Assembly: GCF_018604545.1 (NCBI RefSeq)
Contig: NZ_CP075896.1
Location: forward strand, 8,370,001-8,434,000
Source: Streptomyces koelreuteriae
GTDB taxonomy: Bacteria; Actinomycetota; Actinomycetes; Streptomycetales; Streptomycetaceae
Direction: 5' to 3'
DNA: 64,000 nucleotides
The notes under the pieces were generated by a model. It made no database searches. It saw only the letters and a list, made by a program, of their open reading frames with translations, and was not told the DNA's origin. The translations under genes were made by a program, and so were the position numbers. How positions within the stretch are numbered: the first letter of the stretch is position 1; every line of letters starts with the position of its first letter. Shown here one piece after another: positions 41,275 to 49,998 of the stretch.

Positions 41275-42948
41275 ATGGATGCCGACGCCATCGTCGTAGG
41301 AGCGGGCCTCGCCGGCCTGGTCGCGGCACACGAGCTGACCAGCAAGGGCCGCAGGGTCGCCCTCGTCGACCAGGAGAACGCCGCCAACCTCGGAGGGCAG
41401 GCCTTCTGGTCCTTCGGCGGGCTGTTCCTCGTGGACTCGCCGCAGCAGCGGCGCCTGGGCATCAAGGACTCCTTCGACCTCGCCTGGAGCGACTGGCGGG
41501 GCAGCGCCGGCTTCGACCGGCTGGACGACGAGGACTCCTGGGCCGTGCGCTGGGCGCGCGCCTACGTCGAGTTCGCCGCGGGGGAGAAGCGCTCCTGGCT
41601 GGACGGGCACGGCATCACCTTCCTGCCCACCGTCGGCTGGGCCGAGCGCGGCGACCTCACGGCGCACGGGCACGGCAACACCGTGCCCCGCTTCCACATC
41701 GCCTGGGGCACCGGCACCGGCGTGGTCGAACCCTTCGTCCGCTACGCCAAGCAGGCCGCGCGCGACGGCCTGCTCACCTTCCACCACCGCCACCGCGTCG
41801 ACGAACTGATCGTCGAAGGCGGCACCGCCCGGGGGGTGCGCGGCACGGTCCTGGCCGAGGACACCTCACCCCGCGGCGTCGCCTCCAACCGCGACCCCAT
41901 GGGCGAGTTCGAACTCACCGCCCAGGCCGTCATCGTCACCAGCGGCGGCATCGGCGCCAACCACGACATCGTCCGCCGCCACTGGCCCGAGCGCCTCGGC
42001 ACCCCGCCGCAGGAGATGGTCACCGGCGTACCGGCCTACGTCGACGGGCGGATGCTCGACATCAGCGCCGAGGCGGGCGTACGGCTGGTCAACCGCGACC
42101 GCATGTGGCACTACACCGAGGGCCTTCAGAACTGGGACCCCATCTGGCCCGGCCACGGCATCCGCATCCTGCCCGGACCGTCCTCGATGTGGTTCGACGC
42201 CCTCGGCCGCCGCCTGCCGGGGCCGTACCTGCCCGGCTACGACACCCTCGGCACGCTGAAGCATCTGCGCACCACCGAGGACATCGCCGGGTACGACCAC
42301 TCCTGGTTCATCCTCACCCAGAAGATCATCGAGAAGGAGTTCGCCCTGTCGGGCTCCGAGCAGAACCCCGACATCACGGCCAAGGACCGCGCCGGGTTCC
42401 TCAAGGAACGCATCCTCGGCAAGGGCGCCCCCGGCCCGGTCGACGCGTTCCTGCGCAAGGGCGCCGACTTCGTGACCGCGCCCGGCATCGAACAGCTCGT
42501 CGCGAAGATGAACGACCTCACCGACAAGCCGCTCCTCGACACGGCCGGGATCAAGCGCCAGATCGAGGCGCGCGACCTGCAGCTCGCCAACCCCTACGCC
42601 AAGGACGCCCAGGTGCAGGGCATCCGCAACGCCCGCCGCTACATCGGCGACCGCCTCGGCCGGGTCGCCACCCCGCACCGCATCCTCGACCCGGCGGCCG
42701 GCCCCCTGATCGGCGTCAAGCTGCACATCCTCACCCGCAAGACCCTCGGCGGCATCCAGACCGACCTCGACTCCCGCGCCCTCGGGGCCGACGGCAAGCC
42801 GGTGGAGGGGCTGTACGCGGCCGGCGAGGTCGCCGGTTTCGGCGGCGGCGGGGTCCACGGCTACAACGCGCTGGAGGGTACCTTCCTCGGCGGCTGCCTC
42901 TTCTCGGGCCGGGCGGCGGGGCGGGCGGCGGCCAAGCAGACCGCCTGA
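41275..42948 (+). CDS. FAD-binding dehydrogenase (KsdD/fumarate-reductase-type flavoprotein)
   Basis: A 557-residue flavoprotein. The N-terminal Rossmann FAD motif is DADAIVVGAGLAGLVAAHEL, with NLGGQAFWSFGGLF following. The C-terminal FAD loop is GLYAAGEVAGFGGGGVHGYNALEGTFLGGC. The overall plan is that of 3-ketosteroid delta-1-dehydrogenase/succinate-dehydrogenase-like flavoproteins, but the actual substrate is not evident. Two other substrate-domain segments are GHGITFLPTVGWAERG and YDHSWFILTQKIIEKEF. It is in an operon with the TetR gene 17 bp upstream. Expression is presumably derepressed by the regulator ligand. Confidence 0.9.
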   Translation: MDADAIVVGAGLAGLVAAHELTSKGRRVALVDQENAANLGGQAFWSFGGLFLVDSPQQRRLGIKDSFDLAWSDWRGSAGFDRLDDEDSWAVRWARAYVEFAAGEKRSWLDGHGITFLPTVGWAERGDLTAHGHGNTVPRFHIAWGTGTGVVEPFVRYAKQAARDGLLTFHHRHRVDELIVEGGTARGVRGTVLAEDTSPRGVASNRDPMGEFELTAQAVIVTSGGIGANHDIVRRHWPERLGTPPQEMVTGVPAYVDGRMLDISAEAGVRLVNRDRMWHYTEGLQNWDPIWPGHGIRILPGPSSMWFDALGRRLPGPYLPGYDTLGTLKHLRTTEDIAGYDHSWFILTQKIIEKEFALSGSEQNPDITAKDRAGFLKERILGKGAPGPVDAFLRKGADFVTAPGIEQLVAKMNDLTDKPLLDTAGIKRQIEARDLQLANPYAKDAQVQGIRNARRYIGDRLGRVATPHRILDPAAGPLIGVKLHILTRKTLGGIQTDLDSRALGADGKPVEGLYAAGEVAGFGGGGVHGYNALEGTFLGGCLFSGRAAGRAAAKQTA

Positions 42949-42956
42949 CGCGCCCG

Positions 42957-42989
42957 GGCCCGCCTCCTCAGCCTTCGAGGAGGCGGGCC
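42957..42989. terminator. Bidirectional hairpin in the 3' end of the DUF488 gene
   Basis: A perfect 13-bp stem, GGCCCGCCTCCTC (42957-42969) with GAGGAGGCGGGCC (42977-42989), has a 7-nt loop AGCCTTC. It lies between convergent genes and includes the last seven codons of the DUF488 gene. Confidence 0.7.
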
Positions 42990-43318
42990 AGTACCGTCGC
43001 GTGGCTCTGCTCCGGCGTCTTGGACGCGGTCAGCAGGGTCACCTCGCCCTCGCGGACCAGATCCCGTACCCGGCCGAGGAGTTCGGCGGCCTCACCGCCG
43101 TCGAGCTCCGCCTCGTACCGCTCGGCGAACTCCTCGTAGGAGGCCTCGCCCGCGTGGTACCAGCGGCGCAGCTCCGTCGACGGGGTGATCGCCTTCGGCC
43201 ACTCGTCCACCCGCGCCGCGTCCTTCGACAGTCCGCGCGGCCACAGCCGGTCGACCAGGACACGTGTGCCGTCGGCCGGCTCGGGCGGATCGTAGACACG
43301 GCGGACGCGCACGCTCAT
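42968..43318 (-). CDS. DUF488 family protein
   Basis: A 116-residue protein with the family signature VRVRRVYDPPEPADGTRVLV, then DRLWPRGLSKDAARVDEWPK, then AITPSTELRRWYHAGEASYE, and the C-terminal LLTASKTPEQSHATVLARLL. The function is unproven; it is an alpha/beta fold often found beside stress or repair genes. The sequence around its stop codon doubles as a transcription terminator hairpin. Confidence 0.9.
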   Translation of the reverse strand: MSVRVRRVYDPPEPADGTRVLVDRLWPRGLSKDAARVDEWPKAITPSTELRRWYHAGEASYEEFAERYEAELDGGEAAELLGRVRDLVREGEVTLLTASKTPEQSHATVLARLLEG

Positions 43319-43393
43319 GGCCGGCCCCTTCTGTGACGGACGGGTCTGCCGCGAGCGTAACCCCGGCCCTCTCGAACGGCCGGTGGAGGGACG

Positions 43394-43645
43394 TCAGCCG
43401 GAGCGGCGCCGGGCCGCCGTGCGCCGCTTCAGCGCACGCCGTTCCGTCTCGCTCGTGCCGCCCCACACGCCGATGGACTGGCCCGTGTCCATGGCCCATT
43501 GCAGGCACTCGTCCTGAACCGGGCAGCGCCGGCACACCGACTTGGCCTGCTCCGTCTGCAGCAGGGCCGGGCCCGTGGTGCCGATCGGAAAGAAGAGCTC
43601 GGGGTCCTCGTGCCGGCAGGCAGCGTGGTCTCGCCAGTTGTCCAT
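43394..43645 (-). CDS. WhiB-like iron-sulfur regulator
   Basis: An 83-residue Wbl protein. Four cluster-binding cysteines are C10, C38, C41 and C47 (AACRHEDPELFFP, VCRRCPVQDEC). The GVWGG turn is at about 59-63, and a basic tail (ERRALKRRTAARRR) contacts DNA. Wbl proteins hold a [4Fe-4S] cluster that senses NO or O2 and act with the primary sigma factor in development. AGGTGA lies five bases before the ATG at 43645; an in-frame ATG at 43660 is less likely. The paralogue type resembles WhiB1/WblE but is not assigned. Confidence 0.93.
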   Translation of the reverse strand: MDNWRDHAACRHEDPELFFPIGTTGPALLQTEQAKSVCRRCPVQDECLQWAMDTGQSIGVWGGTSETERRALKRRTAARRRSG

Positions 43646-43747
43646 CGAAGTCACCTGCATCACAGTAGAAACGTGCCCGTTCGGATGATTACTCCTTTTC
43701 GGGTCACCTGTCGATGCCTCGTGAAACAAATTCGCACGGACGACGGG

Positions 43748-44965
43748 TCACTGCTCGCGCATGCCCCAGGGTGAACCGTAGGCCGTCAGCAGGTCCAGGA
43801 ACGGTCCGGCCGGGAACGCCTCCGGGCCGAGCACACCCGTGCCGGACCAGGCGCCGGTGGCGAGGAGTTCGAGGGCGACGACCGGGTTGACGGCGGTCTG
43901 CCACACCACGGCCTGACTGCCGTACTCCTTCATGGACCACTGGTTGTCGACCACGTGGTAGAGGTACACCTCGCGCGGCTTCCCGTCCTTGACGCCCCGC
44001 ACCCAGGTGCCCGCACACGTCTTGCCGTGCATCAGCTCGCCCAGGGTCGCCGGGTCGGGCAGGCACGCGGCGACCACGTCCCGGGGTGAGACCGCCACCG
44101 GCCCGTCCGGCCCCGGCACGGTCACCGGGTCGGTGCGGTCCAGGCCCAGCAGATGCAGCGTCTTCAGCGTCTCGACGAACTCCCGGCCCAGGCCGTACTT
44201 GAAGGTGACCCGGCGTGCGTCGACCCAGCGCGGGACGAGCAGCACCTCCTCGTGCTCCACGTTGACGCACTCGACCGGGCCGATGCCCTCGGGGAAGTCG
44301 AAGACCTCGGGCTCGCTGAAGGGCGCGGTGGTGAACCAGCCGCGGTCGCTCTCGTAGACGACCGGGGGGTTGAGGCATTCCTCGATGGTGGTCCAGATGC
44401 TGAACGAGGGCGCGAAGTCGTAGCCGTCGACGGTCAGGTTCGCGCCGTCCCGGATGCCGATCTCCTCGATCTCGTCGAAGAGTTCGTCGGCGGCGTACCG
44501 CGCGAAGACGTCCGAAAGGCCCGGCTCCACCCCCATGCCGACGAGGGCCAGCACCCCCTCCTTCTCCCAGTCGGCCGCCTGAGCGAACTGCTCGTCGCCG
44601 AGCTTCACCCCGCACTCCGCGTACGGCCGTTCCCCGTGCGGGTGGGACAGCGACATCGCCATGTCGAGATAGGTGGCGCCCGCCGCGCGGGCCGCCCGGA
44701 ACAGCGGCATCACGAACCGGGGGTCGGTGGCGTTCAGCAGGACGTCGCAGCGGTGCCGCGCCAGCAGACGGGCCACCGCCGTCTCGTCCCCGGCGTCCAC
44801 CTGCTCGGCGGTGAACCGCGTGTCGCCGCCGAGCGCGGCGACCGCCGCCTCGGCCCGGGCCGGGGCGTAGTCGGCCACCACCATCGCCTCGAAGAAGGGC
44901 CGCCGGGCCGCGATACGGGTGATCGCGCCGCCCACACCGCCGGCGCCCACGAGCAGTACACGCAT
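43748..44965 (-). CDS. Saccharopine dehydrogenase-like protein
   Basis: A 405-residue NAD(P)-dependent oxidoreductase. The Rossmann start MRVLLVGAGGVGGAITRIAA is followed by DVLLNATDPRFVMPLFRAAR and GATYLDMAMSLSH. The segment GVLALVGMGVEPGLSDVFAR is typical of the saccharopine dehydrogenase/lysine-ketoglutarate-reductase C-terminal family. The substrate is uncertain; it could act on a lysine- or polyamine-related adduct. It is divergent from a TetR gene across a 103-bp region containing TTGACCTTAAGACA (on the minus strand) that may hold overlapping promoters. Confidence 0.88.
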   Translation of the reverse strand: MRVLLVGAGGVGGAITRIAARRPFFEAMVVADYAPARAEAAVAALGGDTRFTAEQVDAGDETAVARLLARHRCDVLLNATDPRFVMPLFRAARAAGATYLDMAMSLSHPHGERPYAECGVKLGDEQFAQAADWEKEGVLALVGMGVEPGLSDVFARYAADELFDEIEEIGIRDGANLTVDGYDFAPSFSIWTTIEECLNPPVVYESDRGWFTTAPFSEPEVFDFPEGIGPVECVNVEHEEVLLVPRWVDARRVTFKYGLGREFVETLKTLHLLGLDRTDPVTVPGPDGPVAVSPRDVVAACLPDPATLGELMHGKTCAGTWVRGVKDGKPREVYLYHVVDNQWSMKEYGSQAVVWQTAVNPVVALELLATGAWSGTGVLGPEAFPAGPFLDLLTAYGSPWGMREQ

Positions 44966-45068
44966 GACAGAAACTCCCTTTTTGCGAAGAACGTGGCGGG
45001 CCCTTGAGGAGATGAAACGCCGCCCCCTGTCTTAAGGTCAATGGCGTTGGCATAAGGAGGGAGCCGTC

Positions 45069-45776
45069 GTGCCGAAGCCCGTGGTGCCCGAGGAGAAACG
45101 CCGTCGGCGAAGGCCCACCAAGAGCGGCACCGTGCTGTCCGAGGAGCTGATCGTCGAGACGGCGCTGCGCATGCTGCACGAACACGGCAGCGCGGGACTG
45201 ACCGCCCGCAGGCTCGGCCTGGCCCTGGACGCCGACCCGAGCACGCTCTACCGGTACTTCCGGGGCATGGACGACCTGACGCTCGCCATCGGCGACGCGC
45301 TGATCGGGCAGGCGCTCGGCGGCTGGGCGCCCACGGGGGAGTGGCGGGCGGACCTGCGGGCCGTCGGGCTGCGCATCCACGCCGCGTACGTGGCACATCC
45401 GCAGGCGGCGGTGCTCACCGCCAGCCGCGTCTCGGGCCGGGCCCACGAACTCGCGGCCGACGAGGCGGTCCTGGACGTCCTGCGCACGGCGGGCTTCCCG
45501 CTGCCGGACGCGGTACGGATCTACCACGCCTTCGTCGACACCACCCTGGCCTTCGCCGCACTCGACGCCGCCTCGCTGGCGCTGCCCACCGCCTCCCTGC
45601 GCGCCGACGAGGAGATGTGGCGCTCGACGTACGCCCGCCTGCCCGCCACCACCCATCCCCGTATCGCGGAAGCGGCACCCCTGCTCGCCACCCGCATGCT
45701 GACCAGCGCCTATCCGACGGCCCTGGACATGCTGCTGGACAGCGCGGCGACGCAGTGGGACAGCGTCGGGGAGTAG
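45069..45776 (+). CDS. TetR family regulator
   Basis: A 235-residue regulator with a basic N-terminal arm (EEKRRRRRPTKSGTVLSEEL). Its HTH reads IVETALRMLHEHGSAGLTARRLGLALDADPSTLYRYFRGMDDLTL in overlapping pieces. The C-terminal domain has LADEAVLDVLRTAGFPLPDA-like ligand-binding character. It starts with GTG at 45069 after GGAGGGAGCCGTC. Divergent orientation makes the saccharopine-dehydrogenase-like gene its likely target. Confidence 0.88.
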   Translation: MPKPVVPEEKRRRRRPTKSGTVLSEELIVETALRMLHEHGSAGLTARRLGLALDADPSTLYRYFRGMDDLTLAIGDALIGQALGGWAPTGEWRADLRAVGLRIHAAYVAHPQAAVLTASRVSGRAHELAADEAVLDVLRTAGFPLPDAVRIYHAFVDTTLAFAALDAASLALPTASLRADEEMWRSTYARLPATTHPRIAEAAPLLATRMLTSAYPTALDMLLDSAATQWDSVGE

Positions 45777-45788
45777 GGCGGCACGCCC

Positions 45789-46700
45789 TCAGGTGCGCAG
45801 CGCCTCCGCGGCGGTCTCCGTCACCGTCTCCGCGACCTGCGCCAGCGCCGGGGAGTCGAGCTTCCACTGCTGCCAGTACAGCGGCACGTCGACCGTCCGG
45901 CCGGAGGCGATCCCGACGAGCCCGCCGGTGCGCAGCAGGGGATCTGCCTGGGCCTCGGGCACCAGGCCCCAGCCCAGTCCGGCGGCCACGGCGTCGACGA
46001 ACCCCTCCGACGTCGGCACGTAGTGCCGCAGCGCGCTCGCGCTGCTCCGCCCCCGGGTGAGCCGGCGGACGAAGCCGTCCTGGAAGTCGTCCCTGCGGTC
46101 GAAGGTCACGACGGGCACCTCGAGAAGCACCTGCTCCAGGGGGCCGCCGAGGTGGCGTGCCGCGAAGTCCGGCGCGGCCACCGGGACGTAGCGCATCCGC
46201 CCGAGGGAGCGCACCGAGCAGCCCGGTACGGCGTCCGGCGACGAGGTCACCGCGGCCATCACCACGCCCTCCCGCAGCAGCGCCGCCGTGTGGTCCTCGT
46301 CCTCACGGCGCAGCTCGAAGTAGAGCCGCAGCTCCTCCGGCACACGCGTGAGCACCCCCAGGAACCAGGTGGCGAGCGAGTCCGCGTTCACCGCCACCGA
46401 GACCCGGGTCGGCTCGCCGGTGCCGCTCAGGCCCAGCTCCGCGTACGCGTCGCGCTCCAGCCGCGCCACCTGGCGGGCCAGCCGCACCAGCACCTCGCCC
46501 GACTCGGTGGGCCGCACCGGCTTGGTCCGCAGCAGCAGGACCCGCCCCGTGCGCTCCTCCAGCGCCTTCACCCGCTGGCTGATCGCCGACGGCGTCACAT
46601 GCAGCGCGGCCGCCGCCGCGTCGAAGGTGCCCTCGTCCACGACCGCGAGCAGGGTTCGCACCTGGTCCAGCGGCAGGTCCGGCATCACGGAAGTCATCAC
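45789..46700 (-). CDS. LysR family regulator, ArgP/LysG type
   Basis: A 303-residue LysR regulator of the ArgP/LysG subgroup, which switches on basic-amino-acid export. The HTH is LDQVRTLLAVVDEGTFDAAA, then AALHVTPSAISQRVKALEER. The effector domain includes VSVAVNADSLATWFLGVLTR and PLYWQQWKLDS, both typical of ArgP. It is divergent from the LysE exporter. The GTG at 46700 has no Shine-Dalgarno, but a TATCAT -10 box ends 8 bp upstream, suggesting a leaderless mRNA; ATG at 46697 is the alternative. Confidence 0.9.
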   Translation of the reverse strand: MMTSVMPDLPLDQVRTLLAVVDEGTFDAAAAALHVTPSAISQRVKALEERTGRVLLLRTKPVRPTESGEVLVRLARQVARLERDAYAELGLSGTGEPTRVSVAVNADSLATWFLGVLTRVPEELRLYFELRREDEDHTAALLREGVVMAAVTSSPDAVPGCSVRSLGRMRYVPVAAPDFAARHLGGPLEQVLLEVPVVTFDRRDDFQDGFVRRLTRGRSSASALRHYVPTSEGFVDAVAAGLGWGLVPEAQADPLLRTGGLVGIASGRTVDVPLYWQQWKLDSPALAQVAETVTETAAEALRT

Positions 46701-46708
46701 GTGCGTTA

Positions 46709-46714
46709 ATGATA
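46709..46714 (-). promoter_or_regulatory. Possible -10 box for leaderless lysG-type mRNA
   Basis: TATCAT on the minus strand fits TAnnnT and ends 8 bases before the GTG at 46700, so transcription would begin at or near the start codon. No good -35 hexamer was found at 17-18 bp. Confidence 0.35.
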
Positions 46715-46766
46715 CGTAAGAATCTTTAGCTGTACCCGAGGCGGCCCCGTCCGTAGCGTCGAGGTC

Positions 46767-47381
46767 ATGACCAGCACCTTCACCGCCGCAGCCGCGGGAT
46801 TCGGCACCGGACTGTCCCTCATCGTCGCCATCGGCGCGCAGAACGCCTTCGTCCTGCGCCAGGGGGTCCGCCGCGAAGCCGTCCTCGCCGTCGTCGGCAT
46901 CTGCGCCCTCTCCGACGCCGCCCTCATCGCGCTCGGGGTCGGCGGCGTCGGCGCGGTGGTGGTGGCATGGCCGAGCGCGCTGACGGCGGTCGGCTGGATC
47001 GGCGGCGCCTTCCTGCTCGGCTACGGCGCCCTCGCCGCCCGCCGGGCGATCCGGCCGGGCGGCGGCCTCCGGGCAGAGGGGGAGGCGGCCGGATCAGCCC
47101 GCCGGGCCGTGCTCACCTGCCTGGCGCTGACCTGGCTCAACCCGCACGTCTACCTCGACACGGTGTTCCTGCTGGGCTCCGTCGCCGCCGACCACGGCAC
47201 GCTGCGCTGGACGTTCGGTCTCGGCGCCGTGCTGGCCAGCCTGTGCTGGTTCACCGCCCTCGGCTTCGGTGCCCGGCTGCTCGGCCGCTTCCTCGCCAAG
47301 CCCGCCGCCTGGCGCGTCATGGACGGTGTGCTCGCCGCCACCATGATCGTGCTCGGTGCCGCGCTCATCGCCGGAAGCTGA
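46767..47381 (+). CDS. lysE: LysE/ArgO family amino-acid exporter
   Basis: A 204-residue membrane protein with six hydrophobic segments. The family signature GTGLSLIVAIGAQNAFVLRQ lies in TM1, LTWLNPHVYLDTVFLLGSVA is the conserved Pro-containing motif, and an internal loop with RRAIRPGGGLRAE precedes TM4. It exports L-lysine and/or L-arginine when these accumulate. It lies divergently from its LysG/ArgP-type activator gene with a 66-bp AT-richer control region containing the expected T-N11-A type sequence. Confidence 0.93.
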   Translation: MTSTFTAAAAGFGTGLSLIVAIGAQNAFVLRQGVRREAVLAVVGICALSDAALIALGVGGVGAVVVAWPSALTAVGWIGGAFLLGYGALAARRAIRPGGGLRAEGEAAGSARRAVLTCLALTWLNPHVYLDTVFLLGSVAADHGTLRWTFGLGAVLASLCWFTALGFGARLLGRFLAKPAAWRVMDGVLAATMIVLGAALIAGS

Positions 47382-47464
47382 CACCTCGGCTCCGGGGCGC
47401 CCGGCGGCCGGTGGGATAGTGATCCCCGGCCCGGTAGATGTAGCGAGCATCCAGGAAGCGGCGA

Positions 47465-48757
47465 GTGGACACGAGCGAGAGCACGGAGCGAGAGCGGGAT
47501 CCGGCGCCGGAGGCACCCCGGCGCCGAGGCTGGCGCCGCTGGGCCATGGACACCCGCCCCCTGCGCCGCCCCGCCTACCGGCGGCTGTGGGGCTCGACCG
47601 TCGTCACGGCCGTCGGCAGCCAGCTCACCGCCGTCGCCGTGCCCAAGCAGATCTACGACATCACCGGCTCCTCGGCCTGGGTGGGCGCGGCGAGCCTGGC
47701 GGGCCTCGTGCCCCTGATCGTGTTCGCGCTGTGGGGCGGGGCGATCGCCGACACCATGGACCGGCGCAAGCTGCTGCTGATCACCAACTGCGGCATCGCC
47801 GTCACCTCGCTGCTCTTCTGGCTCCAGGCCTTCGCCGGTCTGGAGTCGGTGGCCGCGCTCATGGTGCTGCTCGCGCTGCAGCAGGCCTTCTGGGGCCTGA
47901 ACGCCCCGGCCCGCACCGCCTCCATCGCCCGGCTGGTCCCCGAGGACGAACTGCCGGCGGCGGGCGCCCTGGGTTCTACCGTGATGCAGACCGGCCAGGT
48001 GGCGGGCCCGCTGCTCGCCGGCGCCCTCATCCCCGTGATCGGCCTGCCCGAGCTCTATCTGATCGACGCCCTGGCCCTGTGCGTCACGGTGTGGGCGGTG
48101 TACCGGCTGCCGCCGCTGCCGCCCCTGGCCGGTACGGGCAAGCGCCGCGCGGGGCTGCGGGAGATCGCCGCCGGATTCCGCTACATCTCCGGGCACACCG
48201 TGCTGCTGCTGTCGTTCCTCGCCGACATCATCGCCATGGTCCTCGGCATGCCGCGCGCCCTGTTCCCGCAGCTCGCCGCCCAGACCTACGCGCCCTACGG
48301 CGAAGGACTCGCGCTGGGCCTGCTGTTCGCGGCGATCCCCATAGGCGCCGTGCTCGGCGGACTGTTCTCCGGCACCTTCTCCCGGGCCCGCCGGCACGGC
48401 TGGATGGTCATCGGGGCGGTGGTCGCGTGGGGCGCGGCCATCGCGGGATTCGGACTGAGCGGCAGTCTGTGGGTCGGCGTGGTCTTCCTCGCCGTGGCCG
48501 GGGTGGCCGACATGGTCTCGATGGTCTTCCGGGGAGCGATCCTGCTGTCCGCCGCCACCGACGAGATGCGTGGGCGCATGCAGGGCGTCTTCACCGTCGT
48601 CGTGGCGGGCGGCCCGCGCCTCGCCGACGTACTGCACGGCACGGCGGGCTCCGCCTTCGGCCCCCGCACCGCCGTCACGGGCGGCGGCCTGCTGGTCGTC
48701 GCCGTGATGCTGGCGCTGGCCGCCGCGGTACCGGCACTGCGCCGCTACCGCGTCTGA
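47465..48757 (+). CDS. MFS transporter, EntS/DHA3-like
   Basis: A 430-residue transporter with about 12 TM helices. The first third reads RRPAYRRLWGSTVVTAVGSQ and LTAVAVPKQIYDITGSSAWV. The TM2-3 loop GGAIADTMDRRKLLLITN is the MFS motif A of the enterobactin-exporter-like group. PARTASIARLVPEDELPAAG is also typical of this group. It starts with GTG at 47465. Members export siderophores or drugs, but the substrate here is unknown and no siderophore genes are adjacent. Confidence 0.88.
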   Translation: MDTSESTERERDPAPEAPRRRGWRRWAMDTRPLRRPAYRRLWGSTVVTAVGSQLTAVAVPKQIYDITGSSAWVGAASLAGLVPLIVFALWGGAIADTMDRRKLLLITNCGIAVTSLLFWLQAFAGLESVAALMVLLALQQAFWGLNAPARTASIARLVPEDELPAAGALGSTVMQTGQVAGPLLAGALIPVIGLPELYLIDALALCVTVWAVYRLPPLPPLAGTGKRRAGLREIAAGFRYISGHTVLLLSFLADIIAMVLGMPRALFPQLAAQTYAPYGEGLALGLLFAAIPIGAVLGGLFSGTFSRARRHGWMVIGAVVAWGAAIAGFGLSGSLWVGVVFLAVAGVADMVSMVFRGAILLSAATDEMRGRMQGVFTVVVAGGPRLADVLHGTAGSAFGPRTAVTGGGLLVVAVMLALAAAVPALRRYRV

Positions 48758-48761
48758 GCGC

Positions 48762-49217
48762 TCACAGCACCCCTCGCCGGTGCAGTGTGTACTGCTCCAT
48801 CAGCTTGCCCCGGGTCATCTCCAGCCGGTGCGCGAGCACCTCGGCGACCGACCGCACCAGCAGCAGCCCCAGTTGGGAATCCTCCTCGCACAGCTCCAGC
48901 ACCGCCGCCGCGTCGAACTCGTAGGCCCGTACGGGACTGAACGCCACCGCGCCGAAGTCCCAGGTGTGCGGCGGGAACAGCCAGGACCAGCCGAGCAGGT
49001 CGCCGGCGCCGAGGCTGGCCACGGTCACCCGTTGCAGGGAGTTGACCTCCTGGTCCAGGGAGACCGCGCCGGAGCGGATGACCCAGAAGCGATCGGCCAC
49101 GCCGCCCGCCTCGAAGATCCGGGTGTCCTCGGCGAAGGACACCTCCCGCGCGAGCGTCATCAGACGGTGCCGCTGCGACGGAGGCAGGGCGGTCAGGAGT
49201 TTGATCGCTTTGGTCAT
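48762..49217 (-). CDS. Stand-alone cyclic-nucleotide-binding protein
   Basis: A 151-residue Crp/Fnr-type sensor domain: LTALPPSQRHRLMTLAREVS, then FAEDTRIFEAGGVADRFWVI, then RSGAVSLDQEVN, GAGDLLGWSWLFPPHTWDFG and a dimer helix VRSVAEVLAHRLEMTRGKLM. The protein stops before any DNA-binding HTH, so it cannot be a standard regulator. It might act by protein contact. Its gene is insulated from the upstream small gene by the terminator at 49329-49364. Confidence 0.87.
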   Translation of the reverse strand: MTKAIKLLTALPPSQRHRLMTLAREVSFAEDTRIFEAGGVADRFWVIRSGAVSLDQEVNSLQRVTVASLGAGDLLGWSWLFPPHTWDFGAVAFSPVRAYEFDAAAVLELCEEDSQLGLLLVRSVAEVLAHRLEMTRGKLMEQYTLHRRGVL

Positions 49218-49328
49218 GACGCGGAGCTCCTCGCCGGGAGGTCGACTTCCGGTGCTTTCTCCCTACGCCCATTTCAGCCGCTGGCGCGGCCGCGGGCACC
49301 TCGGCGTGCCCAACTTTCTCCGGGCATG

Positions 49329-49364
49329 AAAAAGCCCTGGCTGGACGGGGGAGACCAGCCAGGG
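49329..49364 (-). terminator. Intrinsic terminator reading leftward
   Basis: On the minus strand GCCCTGGCTGG pairs with CCAGCCAGGGC over 11 perfect base pairs with a 10-nt loop, followed directly by TTTTT (plus strand AAAAA at 49328-49332). It would end transcripts from the 49502-49723 gene before the CNB-protein gene. Confidence 0.8.
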
Positions 49365-49501
49365 CCGATAGCGGTGATGGACGGAGGACCACGGGTTCGA
49401 CTCCGCCACCACGTATGAATGAACGATAAACCATCTGAGGGTCGTGTGTGCACCCCCGACCGGGTCGGGTGACCCGTTTCACCTTCTGTACCGGGCCCCG
49501 G

Positions 49502-49723
49502 TCAGCCCTCAGGACTGTGTTTGCCCGGCGTCAGAATCTCGTCCAGCACCGTGACCACCGCCTCGTAGGACATCTTTCGTACGGTCGCGTCCCTGGCCCC
49601 CTTGGGGTCGGTCGCGCTCAGTTCCTCGCTCCTGGCATGCCACGTCCGCTCTTCCCGCATCGCGCAGGCCCTCGCGCGCCGGATGCGCCGCAGCAGTTCG
49701 TCCGAGTCCACCACATCGGTCAT
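49502..49723 (-). CDS. Small conserved protein, function unknown
   Basis: A 73-residue, mostly helical charged protein: MTDVVDSDELLRRIRRARAC, EERTWHARSEELSATDP and MSYEAVVTVLDEILTPGK. It has no cysteine motif, signal peptide or TM. The reading frame has strong GC3 and ends before an excellent leftward terminator, so it is probably a real gene. Function not assigned. Confidence 0.6.
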   Translation of the reverse strand: MTDVVDSDELLRRIRRARACAMREERTWHARSEELSATDPKGARDATVRKMSYEAVVTVLDEILTPGKHSPEG

Positions 49724-49998
49724 GCACCCCGCCTACCCCCACAACGCGCCGAGATGGCACCGGCCGGCGGCCGTTCGGGCGCTTTTCGGCAGGAGGAGGC
49801 GGACCGGAGGTTTGCAGGTGCGGGGAGAGGTCAGCCGAAGAGAAGAGGACCGCGGCGCTCGCGAGGTGCGCGCCCCGAACGCCGCGGCAGGTTGAAGGAA
49901 GCAGCGGGCACCGTGAGCCCCAGGCGGGCCCGTGCGGGCGGCCGCGGGAACGCGGGCCGGACCCGGCTTCCCGTCTTCACCGACCAGGGAGCTGCAGG

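Noticed and set aside
49393..49430. tRNA-like GGGTTCGACTCC segment
   Set aside because: The TTCGACT loop is not flanked by a 5-bp T-stem and no acceptor, D or anticodon arms can be folded around it.
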